The position numbers were made by a program, and so were the translations under genes. The notes beneath the pieces are model-generated. The model did no database searches. It was not told where the DNA came from and worked only from the letters and a program-made list of their open reading frames with translations. Below are positions 24,261 through 31,808 of a stretch of DNA of 52,669 bases, one piece after another. The stretch is from IMG/VR virus record IMGVR_UViG_3300027969_002501, positions 1 through 52,669 of that record; one strand, given 5' to 3'. This DNA is from a virus. How positions within the stretch are numbered: the first letter of the stretch is position 1; each line of letters begins with the position of its first letter.

Positions 24261-24977
24261 TCAGTTTTGATTGTAGTATTGCTCCACTCGGTTCCACCAC
24301 TGTTTTTCCCAGTGTCCAAACATGTCTGGGGTTAGAATAAACTCTTGATAAGCAGGTTCGCCCCATATCATAGGCTTAATTTCGTGAGGTTTAACACACA
24401 TAAACACCACACCTTTTTGTATGTTAGTGCCATGTACTTTGTTATGTGCCAGTGCATAGGCTACCATTTGCAAGTAGTAGTCTTCAATCCACTCATCTTT
24501 CTTAGGCTTGTTAGTTTGCTTATGGTCCATGATAGCCGGATCATTTAAATGCAAGCCCACACAGTCTGTTGTACCTGCATACAATCCTGGATAATATAAG
24601 CCAACCTCTACACCCCATATTTCGTTCACATTCTTAAGCCCGTGTTCAATAATATGGTTAGCCATCTTATGGCTTTGTACGCTATATGGATTAGTACCTG
24701 GAGGATTGATAACACCCTGCACAATATAATCTTCTAGAAACTTGTGCATACGTGTTCCACGGCCGGCCGCTTCAGTTACAATTTCTTGTGCTTTCTTTTC
24801 GCCAACAGCTTTTTTCCAATTGAGAAGGGCTTGTACCTTTTCCCACGGTTTAGTCTTGTCTAGGATTGTTGTGACAGATGGTAGTTTACCTCCGTCTGGC
24901 GTTGCGTATAAACGCTTGCCTTCTACGCTCTCCCTATTTAAAGGAGTGTAGTCATATCGTTCTTTGAGTAGTGTCAT
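24261..24977 (-). CDS. PD-(D/E)XK exonuclease (RecB/MGME1-like)
   Basis: 238 residues. Nuclease motifs are GRGTRMHKFLEDYI (His and helix), YAGTTDCVGLHLNDPAIMDH with the metal Asp, DHKQTNKPKK (DxK) and the following EDYYLQMVAYALAHN (QxxxY). These are typical of RecB-like exonucleases of T4-like aquatic phages, probably used in recombination or host DNA breakdown. Its sigma70 promoter ends 6 bases before the ATG and carries a palindromic operator, so it is an early, leaderless, possibly repressed gene. Confidence 0.88.
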   Translation of the reverse strand: MTLLKERYDYTPLNRESVEGKRLYATPDGGKLPSVTTILDKTKPWEKVQALLNWKKAVGEKKAQEIVTEAAGRGTRMHKFLEDYIVQGVINPPGTNPYSVQSHKMANHIIEHGLKNVNEIWGVEVGLYYPGLYAGTTDCVGLHLNDPAIMDHKQTNKPKKDEWIEDYYLQMVAYALAHNKVHGTNIQKGVVFMCVKPHEIKPMIWGEPAYQEFILTPDMFGHWEKQWWNRVEQYYNQN

Positions 24978-25003
24978 AGCGCAATTATACTATCAATTGC
25001 GCT
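24978..25003. promoter_or_regulatory. Perfect 9-base palindrome over exonuclease -10 (operator candidate)
   Basis: AGCGCAATT and AATTGCGCT with an 8-base centre (ATACTATC), covering the -10 box and reaching the start codon. A dimeric repressor bound here would block the promoter. The repeat is perfect on both arms. Confidence 0.6.
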
Positions 25004-25012
25004 ATGTGTCAA
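24984..25012 (-). promoter_or_regulatory. Consensus sigma70 promoter, leaderless exonuclease gene
   Basis: TTGACA-N17-TATAAT on the minus strand, then 6 bases to ATG, so transcription should start at or beside the ATG. Confidence 0.85.
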
Positions 25013-25015
25013 CTA

Positions 25016-25321
25016 TTATTGTGCTCGTTTTGTAGCAGACATTGCTGTACGGTCTAATACATCCGGCCCAGGTTGTCCTTGTACTTCTGGATTCTCTTCT
25101 GGACTGTTGGTATCAATGACTAATCCGTTTTTGTCGAATTTTTTAATTATTCCACTGGCTTTGAGCGGATCGTTAGGATCATTCCAACGTGCGACAAATC
25201 TTTTATATTCAATGCCAGGTGCGTGTCTTTGAGCTAATTCTTGACTCAGTGCGCTCCAACTTAATGGAGCGACTGAACCTTTGTTTATTGCACCGGCCTG
25301 TACAGCCTGAAGTGTTGCCAA
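25016..25321 (-). CDS. Unknown protein, likely -1-frame continuation of upstream gene
   Basis: From the TTG codon: MATLQAVQAGAINKGSVAPL and so on (101 residues), including QELAQRHAPGIEYKRFVARW and IIKKFDKNGLVIDTNSPEEN. The frame is open upstream through VTEDIDPLL to the A9 tract that ends the preceding gene, with no ATG. A -1 slip there would make one long protein ending in this domain. The separate TTG start has no good ribosome site. Function unknown; a head or scaffold role is inferred from the neighbour. Confidence 0.6.
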   Translation of the reverse strand: MATLQAVQAGAINKGSVAPLSWSALSQELAQRHAPGIEYKRFVARWNDPNDPLKASGIIKKFDKNGLVIDTNSPEENPEVQGQPGPDVLDRTAMSATKRAQ

Positions 25322-25341
25322 TAATGGATCTATGTCTTCAG

Positions 25342-26370
25342 TTACTTTTTTTTTGATTGCGCTAACATTATGCCTAGTTTACGGCTATAGTTTGATTCTC
25401 TCATTTCGCGGCCTGCTGGGCTTGCTGGTTCTTCTTCGCCTGCATCCATTCCTACATCCATACCTGCATCCATCTCTGGTTCGCCACCTGGCATGCCTGG
25501 AGTTGTAGGAGCTGATCCCATCATCTCTCCGCCGCCTTGGCCTGATGCAATTGACAATCCTGAGCTTAATGCACCACGTGCCTTTTCTAAGCCTGCATAA
25601 ATTTCTTCTAGTGCAGGACGAACTGCTTGTGTATATTGTTCAGCAACATCTGAACCTAATTCTTCTCTTATAGAGTCTAATAGTTGTAATAGTTGTTCGG
25701 CTTTCATAGCTGACACATCGTCAAGCCAGCCTGTAATACGATCAACCATGTCCTTTGTGGACATAATGATTTTGGCTTTTTCTTCTTCGCCTTCTTCTAG
25801 ATATACAATGTGGTTTGCTACGCTTTCTCGTAGATCGTATCGTGTTACTAATTCTGCGGCTAATTCGCCTTGGTCGCTTTCGCCTAAGTTGATGCGTCGG
25901 ATAGCATCAGCAATCCAACTAGTTGGAACTGAATGTTCTCTAGCTTTGATAGCTAGTTTACCTAAATAAATGTTATGGTCCATACTTTCCTCTGCTTTTT
26001 TCTTAAATTTGTTTTTGCGTAATGCCGCAAAGTCTGATTTTTCAAGTTTGCCGTTTTTATTAACGTCTAATTTCTCTTGCTTGCCTGGCAAATTATCTGC
26101 GCCTTCTTCCATTGCGGCTTCGCGTTCTAAAATTTCTTGATTGATAACATCATGTAGCATACGTACTTTTTGGTACTGTGGGCTAGAGTTAACACTGTCA
26201 AAGCTTTCGCTAACTTCAAACTGGCTCATTTCTGTGCGCATTTTGTTGCGGGCATCTTCTAACTGGGCATCGCTGAACTTTTCCAAGTTCAATTTGTAGC
26301 CCAACTGCTTGGCCATATTTTCGTTAAGTCTTTTACTTGTAACGGGTTGAGAAAGTTCTCTAATGTTCAT
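25342..26370 (-). CDS. Conserved T4-like phage protein, probable head/scaffold component
   Basis: 342 residues, strongly charged and helical. It begins MNI RELSQP, a tag-like start lacking the Glu. Other features are an EF-hand-like segment (DVNKNGKLEKSDF), KAKIIMSTKDMVDRITGWLD and a helical block (MKAEQLLQLLDSIREELGSD). A low-complexity Gly/Met/Pro/Asp stretch (GGEPEMDAGMDVGMDAGEEE) precedes the end. Similar proteins in T4-like aquatic phages are annotated as structural or scaffolding; I cannot prove which. The 3' end reads TCA-A9-G-TAA. Confidence 0.68.
   Translation of the reverse strand: MNIRELSQPVTSKRLNENMAKQLGYKLNLEKFSDAQLEDARNKMRTEMSQFEVSESFDSVNSSPQYQKVRMLHDVINQEILEREAAMEEGADNLPGKQEKLDVNKNGKLEKSDFAALRKNKFKKKAEESMDHNIYLGKLAIKAREHSVPTSWIADAIRRINLGESDQGELAAELVTRYDLRESVANHIVYLEEGEEEKAKIIMSTKDMVDRITGWLDDVSAMKAEQLLQLLDSIREELGSDVAEQYTQAVRPALEEIYAGLEKARGALSSGLSIASGQGGGEMMGSAPTTPGMPGGEPEMDAGMDVGMDAGEEEPASPAGREMRESNYSRKLGIMLAQSKKK
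25346..25354 (-). other. A9 tract at gene end (possible -1 frameshift site)
   Basis: TCA AAA AAA AAG TAA in frame. A -1 slip on the A run, or a missed tenth A in assembly, continues translation into the frame ending at 25016. The context is the same as at 12613-12621. Confidence 0.5.
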
Positions 26371-26395
26371 GATTATATCCTAAGCTATCATCTAA

Positions 26396-26401
26396 TATTT
26401 A
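26396..26401 (-). promoter_or_regulatory. Late promoter, scaffold-like gene
   Basis: GTATAAATATTAGATG on the minus strand, full TATAAATA, 25 bases before the ATG. Confidence 0.75.
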
Positions 26402-26875
26402 TACAAAAGCCCAACGAAATAACTTGGAGATTTCCTCTTTGTAATGGTTGGCTTTCCATGTACTGTCTTCTAGCTTATTTAACAGAATCATGTACCTGTC
26501 ATTATCTTTAGCAAGTTTAATGTTGTGCTGATAAACACTGGTTCTATAGAAATTGCTCCAGTATTTGTTGTCCAAGGTCTTGATCTCATTAAAGCGTTGC
26601 AGTTGCATTTGACTTAATGCTTTGGCCGCTACTAGCGCACAGGTTTGTAAGTTGAACTCACCGTGCGAATAGTTAGTGGTTTGCTTGGAATAAATGTGCC
26701 AAGTGTCGTCTTTGTTCTTCTTAACAATATAGTCCTTATAAGCCACACTACCATCCGGTAACGGTATCAAAGGCACTATCTTTTTAAATTCAATATCAAG
26801 TACATCGGCTAGTTTTTTAACATCTGTCCGTGTTGCTTGTTGTTTATGTTTAGGCTTGTTTTTTGGCTTGTTCAT
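26399..26875 (-). CDS. Conserved phage protein, unknown function
   Basis: 158 residues with a Lys/Asn-rich start (MNKPKNKPKHKQQATRTDVK). The middle holds IPLPDGSVAYKDYIVKKNKD and CALVAAKALSQMQLQRFNEI, and the C-terminus is helical. It overlaps the preceding small gene by 26 bases. Its 3' end covers the late promoter of the next gene. I recognise the pattern only as a T4-like phage hypothetical protein. Confidence 0.6.
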   Translation of the reverse strand: MNKPKNKPKHKQQATRTDVKKLADVLDIEFKKIVPLIPLPDGSVAYKDYIVKKNKDDTWHIYSKQTTNYSHGEFNLQTCALVAAKALSQMQLQRFNEIKTLDNKYWSNFYRTSVYQHNIKLAKDNDRYMILLNKLEDSTWKANHYKEEISKLFRWAFV

Positions 26876-27065
26876 TGGCTACCACTTTAGGATTAACTTG
26901 TCCTATCTTAGTTACCAGACTTTTGCGGATTAGGGCCTCGATCCTGAATTGATCATGTTCGCTTAAACTAGATAGCGGAACTGGTTTTGATAGCTTTCTA
27001 AGTATTTCAGCTTCTTCGTTAGTTGTGAAGATACCAAACTCTCCAATAAGCTCGTTTATTTTCAT
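26850..27065 (-). CDS. Capsid-tagged small protein
   Basis: 71 residues starting MKINELIGE then FGIFTT. The first nine residues fit the window's head-targeting tag ([ILV]xE at 7-9). The rest (TNEEAEILRKLSKPVPLSSL, RIEALIRKSLVTKIG) looks like a small winged-helix-type fold, by eye only. The start overlaps the preceding gene stop. Confidence 0.62.
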   Translation of the reverse strand: MKINELIGEFGIFTTNEEAEILRKLSKPVPLSSLSEHDQFRIEALIRKSLVTKIGQVNPKVVANEQAKKQA

Positions 27066-27748
27066 TTAAGACCCGATAACATTTTAATGCGTGACACTTC
27101 TGCTGATTCTTCTAACTTGTGCATATTAGCTGGGTTTGGACGCTGACCTGGCTGTGGCAACGGTTGGCTCCTGCTGTCAAAACTTGGAGCAGGATTTCTT
27201 GTTGCAGGCAGATGCATTATGCCAGTAATTTCAGCAAATGCGTTTGGCCCAATTTTCCATTTGTGTCCGGTGTTTAATGCTAGATATTTTTTGCCTTTAA
27301 AAACAACATAACCCATTCTGTTACCTGCATTAGCCGGATCTGCAATGTATGCCTGATCAACTTCTCTTCTAGTGCTAGTGATTTCAATAGGATCGCCATC
27401 TGATGCAAATAGTTGCGCACCTTTTCGTATTGCATTAACTGTGTTTGAAACGTTAGACGGTTCTTCTTGTACCTTAATGTCTTGCCCCATGGCAACTGGA
27501 GCTTGTCCAGGAGTGCCGGTTGGTGCTGGTGTTGGAGTTTGATTGGTTTGACTGTCTTGTTGTGTATTAATCATAGGCTTGCCATCCGGGCCTGTGCTGA
27601 TCATATTTGATGGAACCATTTGTTTAATACCATTGGACATTGTTACTGTCACCATACCCGGTGCACCACCCATACCCGGTTGTTGGGCAGTTATTTTACC
27701 CATTTGTGGCATTTGCCCGTCTTCACTTACAATGTCTTTAACTTTCAT
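27062..27748 (-). CDS. Capsid-tagged protein, unknown function
   Basis: 228 residues: tag MKVKDIVSE, a low-complexity Gly/Met/Pro/Gln stretch (about 10-85), a globular part (ASDGDPIEITSTRREVDQAY, KYLALNTGHKWKIGPNAFAE) and a Pro-rich tail ending SRIKMLSGLK. The tag predicts packing in the head and cleavage after Glu9. It has a ribosome site TGGAGAA. Function unknown. Confidence 0.62.
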   Translation of the reverse strand: MKVKDIVSEDGQMPQMGKITAQQPGMGGAPGMVTVTMSNGIKQMVPSNMISTGPDGKPMINTQQDSQTNQTPTPAPTGTPGQAPVAMGQDIKVQEEPSNVSNTVNAIRKGAQLFASDGDPIEITSTRREVDQAYIADPANAGNRMGYVVFKGKKYLALNTGHKWKIGPNAFAEITGIMHLPATRNPAPSFDSRSQPLPQPGQRPNPANMHKLEESAEVSRIKMLSGLK

Positions 27749-28439
27749 ATGTGTTCTCCAAACTTAATTTGGAATCCTTTAATTTAGTAATCTTGTTGTG
27801 TATTGCGCCAATCTTGCCACGACTGCGTAGTAATTTAAATGCTAGGTTCTCTACACTAAACTCGCCGCCTCGGGCTAATCCTGCTTGGCGTAACTTCTTT
27901 AAATCAGCCGCAACATCTTCTAGTGTATTTAAGTCATTTGACTTGAGAGCTTTGTTAATCATAATAGCATAACTGCGGGCTTTTTGACGTACTTCCTTGT
28001 CTGATACTTCTGGAGTCTTATGCTCAGGCTTGGTAATCCACTGATTGTTCAGCACACTGAATATGCCAGCTGAATGATGTGTTTGTTTGGCATCCTGCAC
28101 ATATACTTCTACATCAATGCCATGCAACTGTATCTTGTGTTTGAAATTGTAGTTGTTTTTCTTAGCATCAAACAGTTCACGCACAACAGGATCATCTGGC
28201 ATGGTAACTATTAGATGTAGGTCTACATCGCTGTATTCGCTGTAACCATAACTGGCGTTGCTTCCGCTAATGGTTATGTCTTTTAAATTGATTTGGGGAA
28301 GAGCAATAAAGTGGACGAAGTCTTTGGCTATTGCAAGTAATTTGTGACGCACATCTTGTTTTAAGAATGTGCCAGTCCACAGTTTAGGATTCAGTGTGCT
28401 GTGATATGTAACAGCTTTTACAAATTCGTTTATATGCAT
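27738..28439 (-). CDS. Nucleotidyltransferase-fold protein with tag-like start
   Basis: 233 residues. The polymerase-beta-type core is visible: ITISGSNASYGYSEYSDVDL HLIV (GS...DxD; written with a break) and the third acidic residue in GIDVEVYVQD. A helical C-terminus follows. The start MHINEFVKA resembles the head-targeting tag but lacks the Glu at position 9, so cleavage would differ or not occur. Such enzymes add nucleotides to tRNA, proteins or antibiotics; substrate unknown. ATG 7 bases after a late core. Confidence 0.72.
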   Translation of the reverse strand: MHINEFVKAVTYHSTLNPKLWTGTFLKQDVRHKLLAIAKDFVHFIALPQINLKDITISGSNASYGYSEYSDVDLHLIVTMPDDPVVRELFDAKKNNYNFKHKIQLHGIDVEVYVQDAKQTHHSAGIFSVLNNQWITKPEHKTPEVSDKEVRQKARSYAIMINKALKSNDLNTLEDVAADLKKLRQAGLARGGEFSVENLAFKLLRSRGKIGAIHNKITKLKDSKLSLENTYES

Positions 28440-28445
28440 TGTGCA

Positions 28446-28865
28446 TTATTTAAACAAAGCAAGTAAAGTGGTTGCATGACCTGATACAAATCCAAGTGCG
28501 GCAATTGCGCCAGCTGTCATATAAATCCATTTGGTTTTAAATTGCTCCAGATCTTTGACTTTCTTATCTAGCGCCACATGTGCTAGTTGATCTTCTGCAT
28601 GTAACTTGTCTGCGTGTTCAAAGAACTTTGTGCTGTTAGCACGATACTCATCTTGCATTTTTTCCAGCTTGTCTGCCAGCATCTCGCGGGTGTTGTCCAA
28701 ACAGTCATGCATGTCCTTGACGTCGGCGCGAATGTCTTTTTGAGAGTCTTTGATTGATTCGATGCAGACTATCATAGCATCTACTTTGGTTTCTACTACA
28801 GCTACACGTTCAGGCATAGTAGCCAATTGTGCTTGTGCTGATCGTGTGGTTTCTTTAACTGCCAT
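28446..28865 (-). CDS. Coiled-coil protein with C-terminal membrane helix
   Basis: 139 residues: a long heptad region (about 20-110, DAMIVCIESIKDSQKDIRAD, CLDNTREMLADKLEKMQDEY) and a C-terminal helix (IYMTAGAIAALGFVSGHATT). The layout is like XhlA-type hemolysin/holin accessory proteins, suggesting a membrane-tethered lysis or tail role (inference). GTATAAATG precedes the start. Confidence 0.6.
   Translation of the reverse strand: MAVKETTRSAQAQLATMPERVAVVETKVDAMIVCIESIKDSQKDIRADVKDMHDCLDNTREMLADKLEKMQDEYRANSTKFFEHADKLHAEDQLAHVALDKKVKDLEQFKTKWIYMTAGAIAALGFVSGHATTLLALFK
28447..28452 (-). promoter_or_regulatory. Late promoter, nucleotidyltransferase gene
   Basis: TTTAAATAATGCACAATG on the minus strand, 7 bases from the ATG; overlaps the end of the coiled-coil gene. 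Confidence 0.55.
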
Positions 28866-28971
28866 TTATACGCTCATCCGTTAGTTATGTAAATTAATGT
28901 GTCCGGGCTTGTTCCCAGTGTATGATTAATTGCCTAATTGTGAGCCTAGTAGTAAATGACTTTACTATGAG

Positions 28972-28977
28972 TATTTA
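28972..28977 (-). promoter_or_regulatory. Possible late promoter, coiled-coil gene
   Basis: AATAAATACTCATAG on the minus strand, about 107 bases upstream of the gene starting at 28865, directly after the stop of the next gene. Confidence 0.4.
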
Positions 28978-29379
28978 TTATTTTTGATGAAAAACAATAT
29001 TTCGGTTAGGACCGTCAGTGACAAACACAGCGTAGTTTTGTTCTATGTCTTCTGTAAGATTAGCAATATATGGAACACCGTTGAACATTTCCATCAAGTA
29101 GCCCACAGGGTCTTTGTTTTCTTCAAACACAAAATCTTGCTCTGTGTAAAAATCAAAACGCCATATGCGGGCAATATGGTCGAATTCAAAGCCACATGCT
29201 TTGCCACCAATGTCAAATACTTCGGGCCCGTGCCTGTATGTTATGTTGGAACGTATACCAATAGTTTGCACCACAGTATTGAAGTTTTGTTCTTGCCAAC
29301 GTTCAAGCTCGCGACCCGGCTCATTTCTAAATTGTCCAGTGTGCGTGATATCAACAGTTGTATAGAGTTTATATTCCAT
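28978..29379 (-). CDS. Conserved T4-like phage protein, unknown function
   Basis: 133 residues from MEYKLYTTVDITHTGQFRNE. Conserved-looking parts are RWQEQNFNTVVQTIGIRSNI, IARIWRFDFYTEQDFVFEEN and EDIEQNYAVFVTDGPNRNI. I recall similar hypothetical proteins in T4-like aquatic phages. The start is fixed by the late core 4 bases upstream; codons further upstream run through the terminator. Confidence 0.68.
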   Translation of the reverse strand: MEYKLYTTVDITHTGQFRNEPGRELERWQEQNFNTVVQTIGIRSNITYRHGPEVFDIGGKACGFEFDHIARIWRFDFYTEQDFVFEENKDPVGYLMEMFNGVPYIANLTEDIEQNYAVFVTDGPNRNIVFHQK

Positions 29380-29383
29380 CTTG

Positions 29384-29389
29384 TATTTA
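29384..29389 (-). promoter_or_regulatory. Late promoter, leaderless gene
   Basis: AGTTAAATACAAGATGG on the minus strand, 4 bases to ATG. Confidence 0.65.
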
Positions 29390-29412
29390 ACTGCGTAGTT
29401 AATAGAGGCCAA

Positions 29413-29434
29413 CAAAAAAGGACCCGAAGGTCCT
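29413..29434 (-). terminator. Intrinsic terminator after structural gene
   Basis: AGGACC-TTCG-GGTCCT followed by TTTTTTG on the minus strand: a 6-base stem with a UUCG loop. It ends the transcript of the gene 29468-29920. Confidence 0.9.
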
Positions 29435-29467
29435 AATCTGCTTCCCATCCCTGAGAATGTTTAACTA

Positions 29468-29920
29468 TTAAGCAATTGAAACGCCTGTTGCTGTCAATGC
29501 AGTAACAGTAGTTGCGGCTGAACCACCTTTAGCTAATGCTGAAGTGATTGCGGCTTCCATTAAACCAAAACCTGTCAATGATTGTGTGTTACCACTATCA
29601 GCACCGTTTACTGTATCTGAAGATACTGCAACTGCAAAGCCAGTTGAATTTGGTGTTGTAGCATAGTAAACTTCACCGAAGTTTTGCAATGTACGTAATG
29701 CAATTGAATAATCGCTGTTGCTGTTACCATAAGTTGTGCTGAAGTTAACTGCTGTTGATCCGTCTGATCCAACTGCTGTAACTTTAACAAAAATTAAATC
29801 ACGTGTACCGAATGCACTGAATGGGCCTGCGTATGTACGTGCTTGTGATGATTCTGTGTATGATGGTCCAACAATACGACCGTAGTTTGTTGCGACTGTA
29901 GTTCCTAGTAATGATGGCAT
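29468..29920 (-). CDS. Probable virion structural protein
   Basis: 150 residues, Ala/Thr/Ser/Gly-rich and low in charge. It begins MPSLLGTTVATNYGRIVGPS, has TRDLIFVKVTAVGSDGSTAV and VYYATTPNSTGFAVAVSSDT in the middle, and ends TVTALTATGVSIA. It has a dedicated late promoter, a strong GAGGAGA ribosome site and a strong terminator, the setting of an abundant virion protein such as a tail tube, sheath accessory or decoration protein. The family is not recognised. Confidence 0.68.
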   Translation of the reverse strand: MPSLLGTTVATNYGRIVGPSYTESSQARTYAGPFSAFGTRDLIFVKVTAVGSDGSTAVNFSTTYGNSNSDYSIALRTLQNFGEVYYATTPNSTGFAVAVSSDTVNGADSGNTQSLTGFGLMEAAITSALAKGGSAATTVTALTATGVSIA

Positions 29921-29978
29921 AATAATCTCCTCTGAATATGCTTATCAAATGACCACGACTCTGTGGCCTTTGTAATTT

Positions 29979-29984
29979 TATTTA
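29979..29984 (-). promoter_or_regulatory. Late promoter, monocistronic structural gene
   Basis: GGCTAAATAAAATTAC on the minus strand, about 58 bases before the ATG. Confidence 0.65.
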
Positions 29985-30006
29985 GCCATTTTGGTAAAAA
30001 TGGCGT

Positions 30007-30933
30007 TTATAGGGTTATTTTTTGAGAGATAAGTCGGAACCAGTCTGCTGATCCTTCTTTAATGAAACGATCTGGATACTTCTTCTGCATATCGCCTTTA
30101 AACTGTGCTAAACGCGGGTTGTCTATGCCTTGCGGAATGTGTGCTAGTATACGATCCACTGTGGCTAGCCAGTCCTGATTAGCACCAGGATCGTTGAATA
30201 AACGCTGTGCTATTTTATGTATGTCGCGTTCTAACACTTCGCCATCCGCACGATTCTTTAATGACCCGCCCATGCCATAGTATAAGAATGTACGTTCTAA
30301 ATGATTAGGTACGCTGTTGGCTAGACTGGATAAGGCAAATTGTTGATCCTGCCCGTCCCACTTGTAGTCTTTAGCATAGTCGTGTTCATGATGTTTGACT
30401 GTACTGCTGGCATGTTCCGTGGTCGGAAAGTCCACTTGATAGTAAGATGGAACACTAGTACCCAGTGCTGGCACATCCACTTCCTCACCTGTTGGAATAC
30501 CCAAATGCACTTGTTCACCTGTTTGGGTAACTGCATCAAATGACTGTTTGAGATACTGCGCAAATGCCGCACGTACTTGGCCATCATCTGCACCTGCATC
30601 TAGTCCTAGCTTAGGAGCAATTTCTTTACTGCTGATATGAATGTCAATATCGCCAGCTGTGGTCTTAACACTGCCCATTTTGTAGTATGGATGGCTAGGA
30701 TGCCAACTGCCAGCCGAACCGCTGGTCCAATGTCCTTTGGTACCTAACTCATCCAATATGGGCTGTACTTGTTTAACAATGTTATTGTATGCTTCACGTG
30801 GGATACGTACAATAATGCCCCGAACATTAGTTGGATCAATCTTCTTTTTGGGTTTGGCTGAGTCGCCCAAACGTGTGTCGTTTAGTTCTTCTATTCCATA
30901 CAGGCCAGCTGGCTCTAATGCAAAACCACTCAT
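30007..30933 (-). CDS. Phage protein with possible nucleotidyltransferase-like core
   Basis: 308 residues. The segment YYKMGSVKTTAGDIDIHISS (GS-x7-DxD) plus a later acidic YYQVDF is the pattern of the polymerase-beta NTase fold. Conserved-looking C-terminal parts are LERTFLYYGMGGSLKNRADG and LATVDRILAHIPQGIDNPRL. It overlaps the preceding small gene by ATGA. The NTase call is tentative; no substrate is suggested. Confidence 0.55.
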   Translation of the reverse strand: MSGFALEPAGLYGIEELNDTRLGDSAKPKKKIDPTNVRGIIVRIPREAYNNIVKQVQPILDELGTKGHWTSGSAGSWHPSHPYYKMGSVKTTAGDIDIHISSKEIAPKLGLDAGADDGQVRAAFAQYLKQSFDAVTQTGEQVHLGIPTGEEVDVPALGTSVPSYYQVDFPTTEHASSTVKHHEHDYAKDYKWDGQDQQFALSSLANSVPNHLERTFLYYGMGGSLKNRADGEVLERDIHKIAQRLFNDPGANQDWLATVDRILAHIPQGIDNPRLAQFKGDMQKKYPDRFIKEGSADWFRLISQKITL

Positions 30934-31181
30934 TCTTTGCCTTCTTGTATTTTTTTAATGCCGCGTTTGAATTTAGTAACATCGTTAGATTTGATGCTGT
31001 TGATAAAACGGCGTTCTAATTCAGCGGCCGTTTCCACATCATAGTTTTCACGTATAAGTTTCAATAAGTTAACAGCACTATCGATCAAATTGGAACCGCG
31101 ACTTTCTATGATCAAATCAGTGTCTCGTTTGACTCCTAAATCGCTTAGTTCTTGTAATATACTACGGGTGCTCTTACGCAT
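30930..31181 (-). CDS. Conserved small phage protein
   Basis: 83 residues: MRKSTRSILQELSDLGVKRD, then IIESRGSNLIDSAVNLLKLI and a basic C-terminus. ILQE near the start resembles the head-targeting cleavage motif but the spacing is longer than in the other tagged proteins. Function unknown. A late core lies 20 bases upstream. Confidence 0.62.
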   Translation of the reverse strand: MRKSTRSILQELSDLGVKRDTDLIIESRGSNLIDSAVNLLKLIRENYDVETAAELERRFINSIKSNDVTKFKRGIKKIQEGKE

Positions 31182-31201
31182 ATTGTTAATCTCTCTTACT
31201 G

Positions 31202-31207
31202 TATTTA
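31202..31207 (-). promoter_or_regulatory. Late promoter, small gene/NTase-like gene
   Basis: AATAAATACAGTAAGAG on the minus strand. Confidence 0.6.
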
Positions 31208-31278
31208 TTTGATTGTAACATTTGTTGAAACGGAAATCAAGCGGGTTGGTTTTAATCTTAGTGTAATACTAACAGGGC

Positions 31279-31284
31279 TAAATA
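31279..31284 (+). promoter_or_regulatory. Late promoter, plus-strand microprotein genes
   Basis: GGGCTAAATACTCAG on the plus strand, 47 bases before the ATG at 31332. It opens the plus-strand island. Confidence 0.6.
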
Positions 31285-31331
31285 CTCAGTAGAAACCATG
31301 AGTAGCTACACACACTTACAGAGGAAACACA

Positions 31332-31508
31332 ATGAAATTCTTATCAAACCGTATGATAGCCATTATGGAACGTTTAGCAGAAATGTTCCCAGGTTCATCA
31401 TATCAATCAAGTCTAGATGCTTATCTAGCAGACAAAGGCATTACCGATGCCGCACAATTAGAAAACTATATCCAACAGTTTAACTATCAAAAGGAAAAAT
31501 ACCTATGA
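31332..31508 (+). CDS. 58-residue protein, DUF3563-like
   Basis: MKFLSNRMIAIMERLAEMFP then SYQSSLDAYLADKGITDAAQ. The pattern of a short helix followed by YLADxxxTDxAxLENYIQQF resembles DUF3563 proteins of betaproteobacteria, which have no known function. AGAGGA lies 8 bases upstream. The next gene overlaps by ATGA. Confidence 0.65.
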   Translation: MKFLSNRMIAIMERLAEMFPGSSYQSSLDAYLADKGITDAAQLENYIQQFNYQKEKYL

Positions 31509-31606
31509 AAATCATTAGAAACACTTGGGAATTTTTGATTGCCCTTGCTGAATCATTACACGAGTATCGTAGTCGTAAAGGATATCACAATGGCGGCTAT
31601 TATTAA
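31505..31606 (+). CDS. 33-residue microprotein
   Basis: MKIIRNTWEFLIALAESLHE then YRSRKGYHNGGYY. An amphipathic helix and a basic, aromatic tail. It has AAGGA in the right place and overlaps the previous gene by 4 bases, which supports translation. The family is unknown; it resembles short DUF1127-like or YjiS-type proteins only loosely. Confidence 0.55.
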   Translation: MKIIRNTWEFLIALAESLHEYRSRKGYHNGGYY

Positions 31607-31697
31607 ACAGCTAGAGTACTACGAACAACACTATGGTGAAAAGATAGCCGCTTGGGCTATTGCGGCCATGGTAGTTTATCTAGTCATAGCACAGTAA
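31590..31697 (+). CDS. 35-residue single-helix membrane microprotein
   Basis: MAAIIKQLEYYEQHYGEKIA then AWAIAAMVVYLVIAQ. A polar N-terminus and one hydrophobic helix. AAAGGAT precedes the ATG; it overlaps the previous gene by 17 bases. Probably an inner-membrane microprotein. Confidence 0.55.
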   Translation: MAAIIKQLEYYEQHYGEKIAAWAIAAMVVYLVIAQ

Positions 31698-31722
31698 ACG
31701 AACAGATAAGTTCGTAAATTAG

Positions 31723-31751
31723 TTGCTTTTTTAACGAAAGGCATATATAAT
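31723..31751 (+). promoter_or_regulatory. Sigma70-type promoter, phasin-like gene
   Basis: TTGCTT-N17-TATAAT on the plus strand, 57 bases before the phasin-like ATG. Confidence 0.75.
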
Positions 31752-31808
31752 AACTGTAACAGCAAAATGTTGTTACTGACACACAAACATTACACACAGG
31801 AGAATAAT

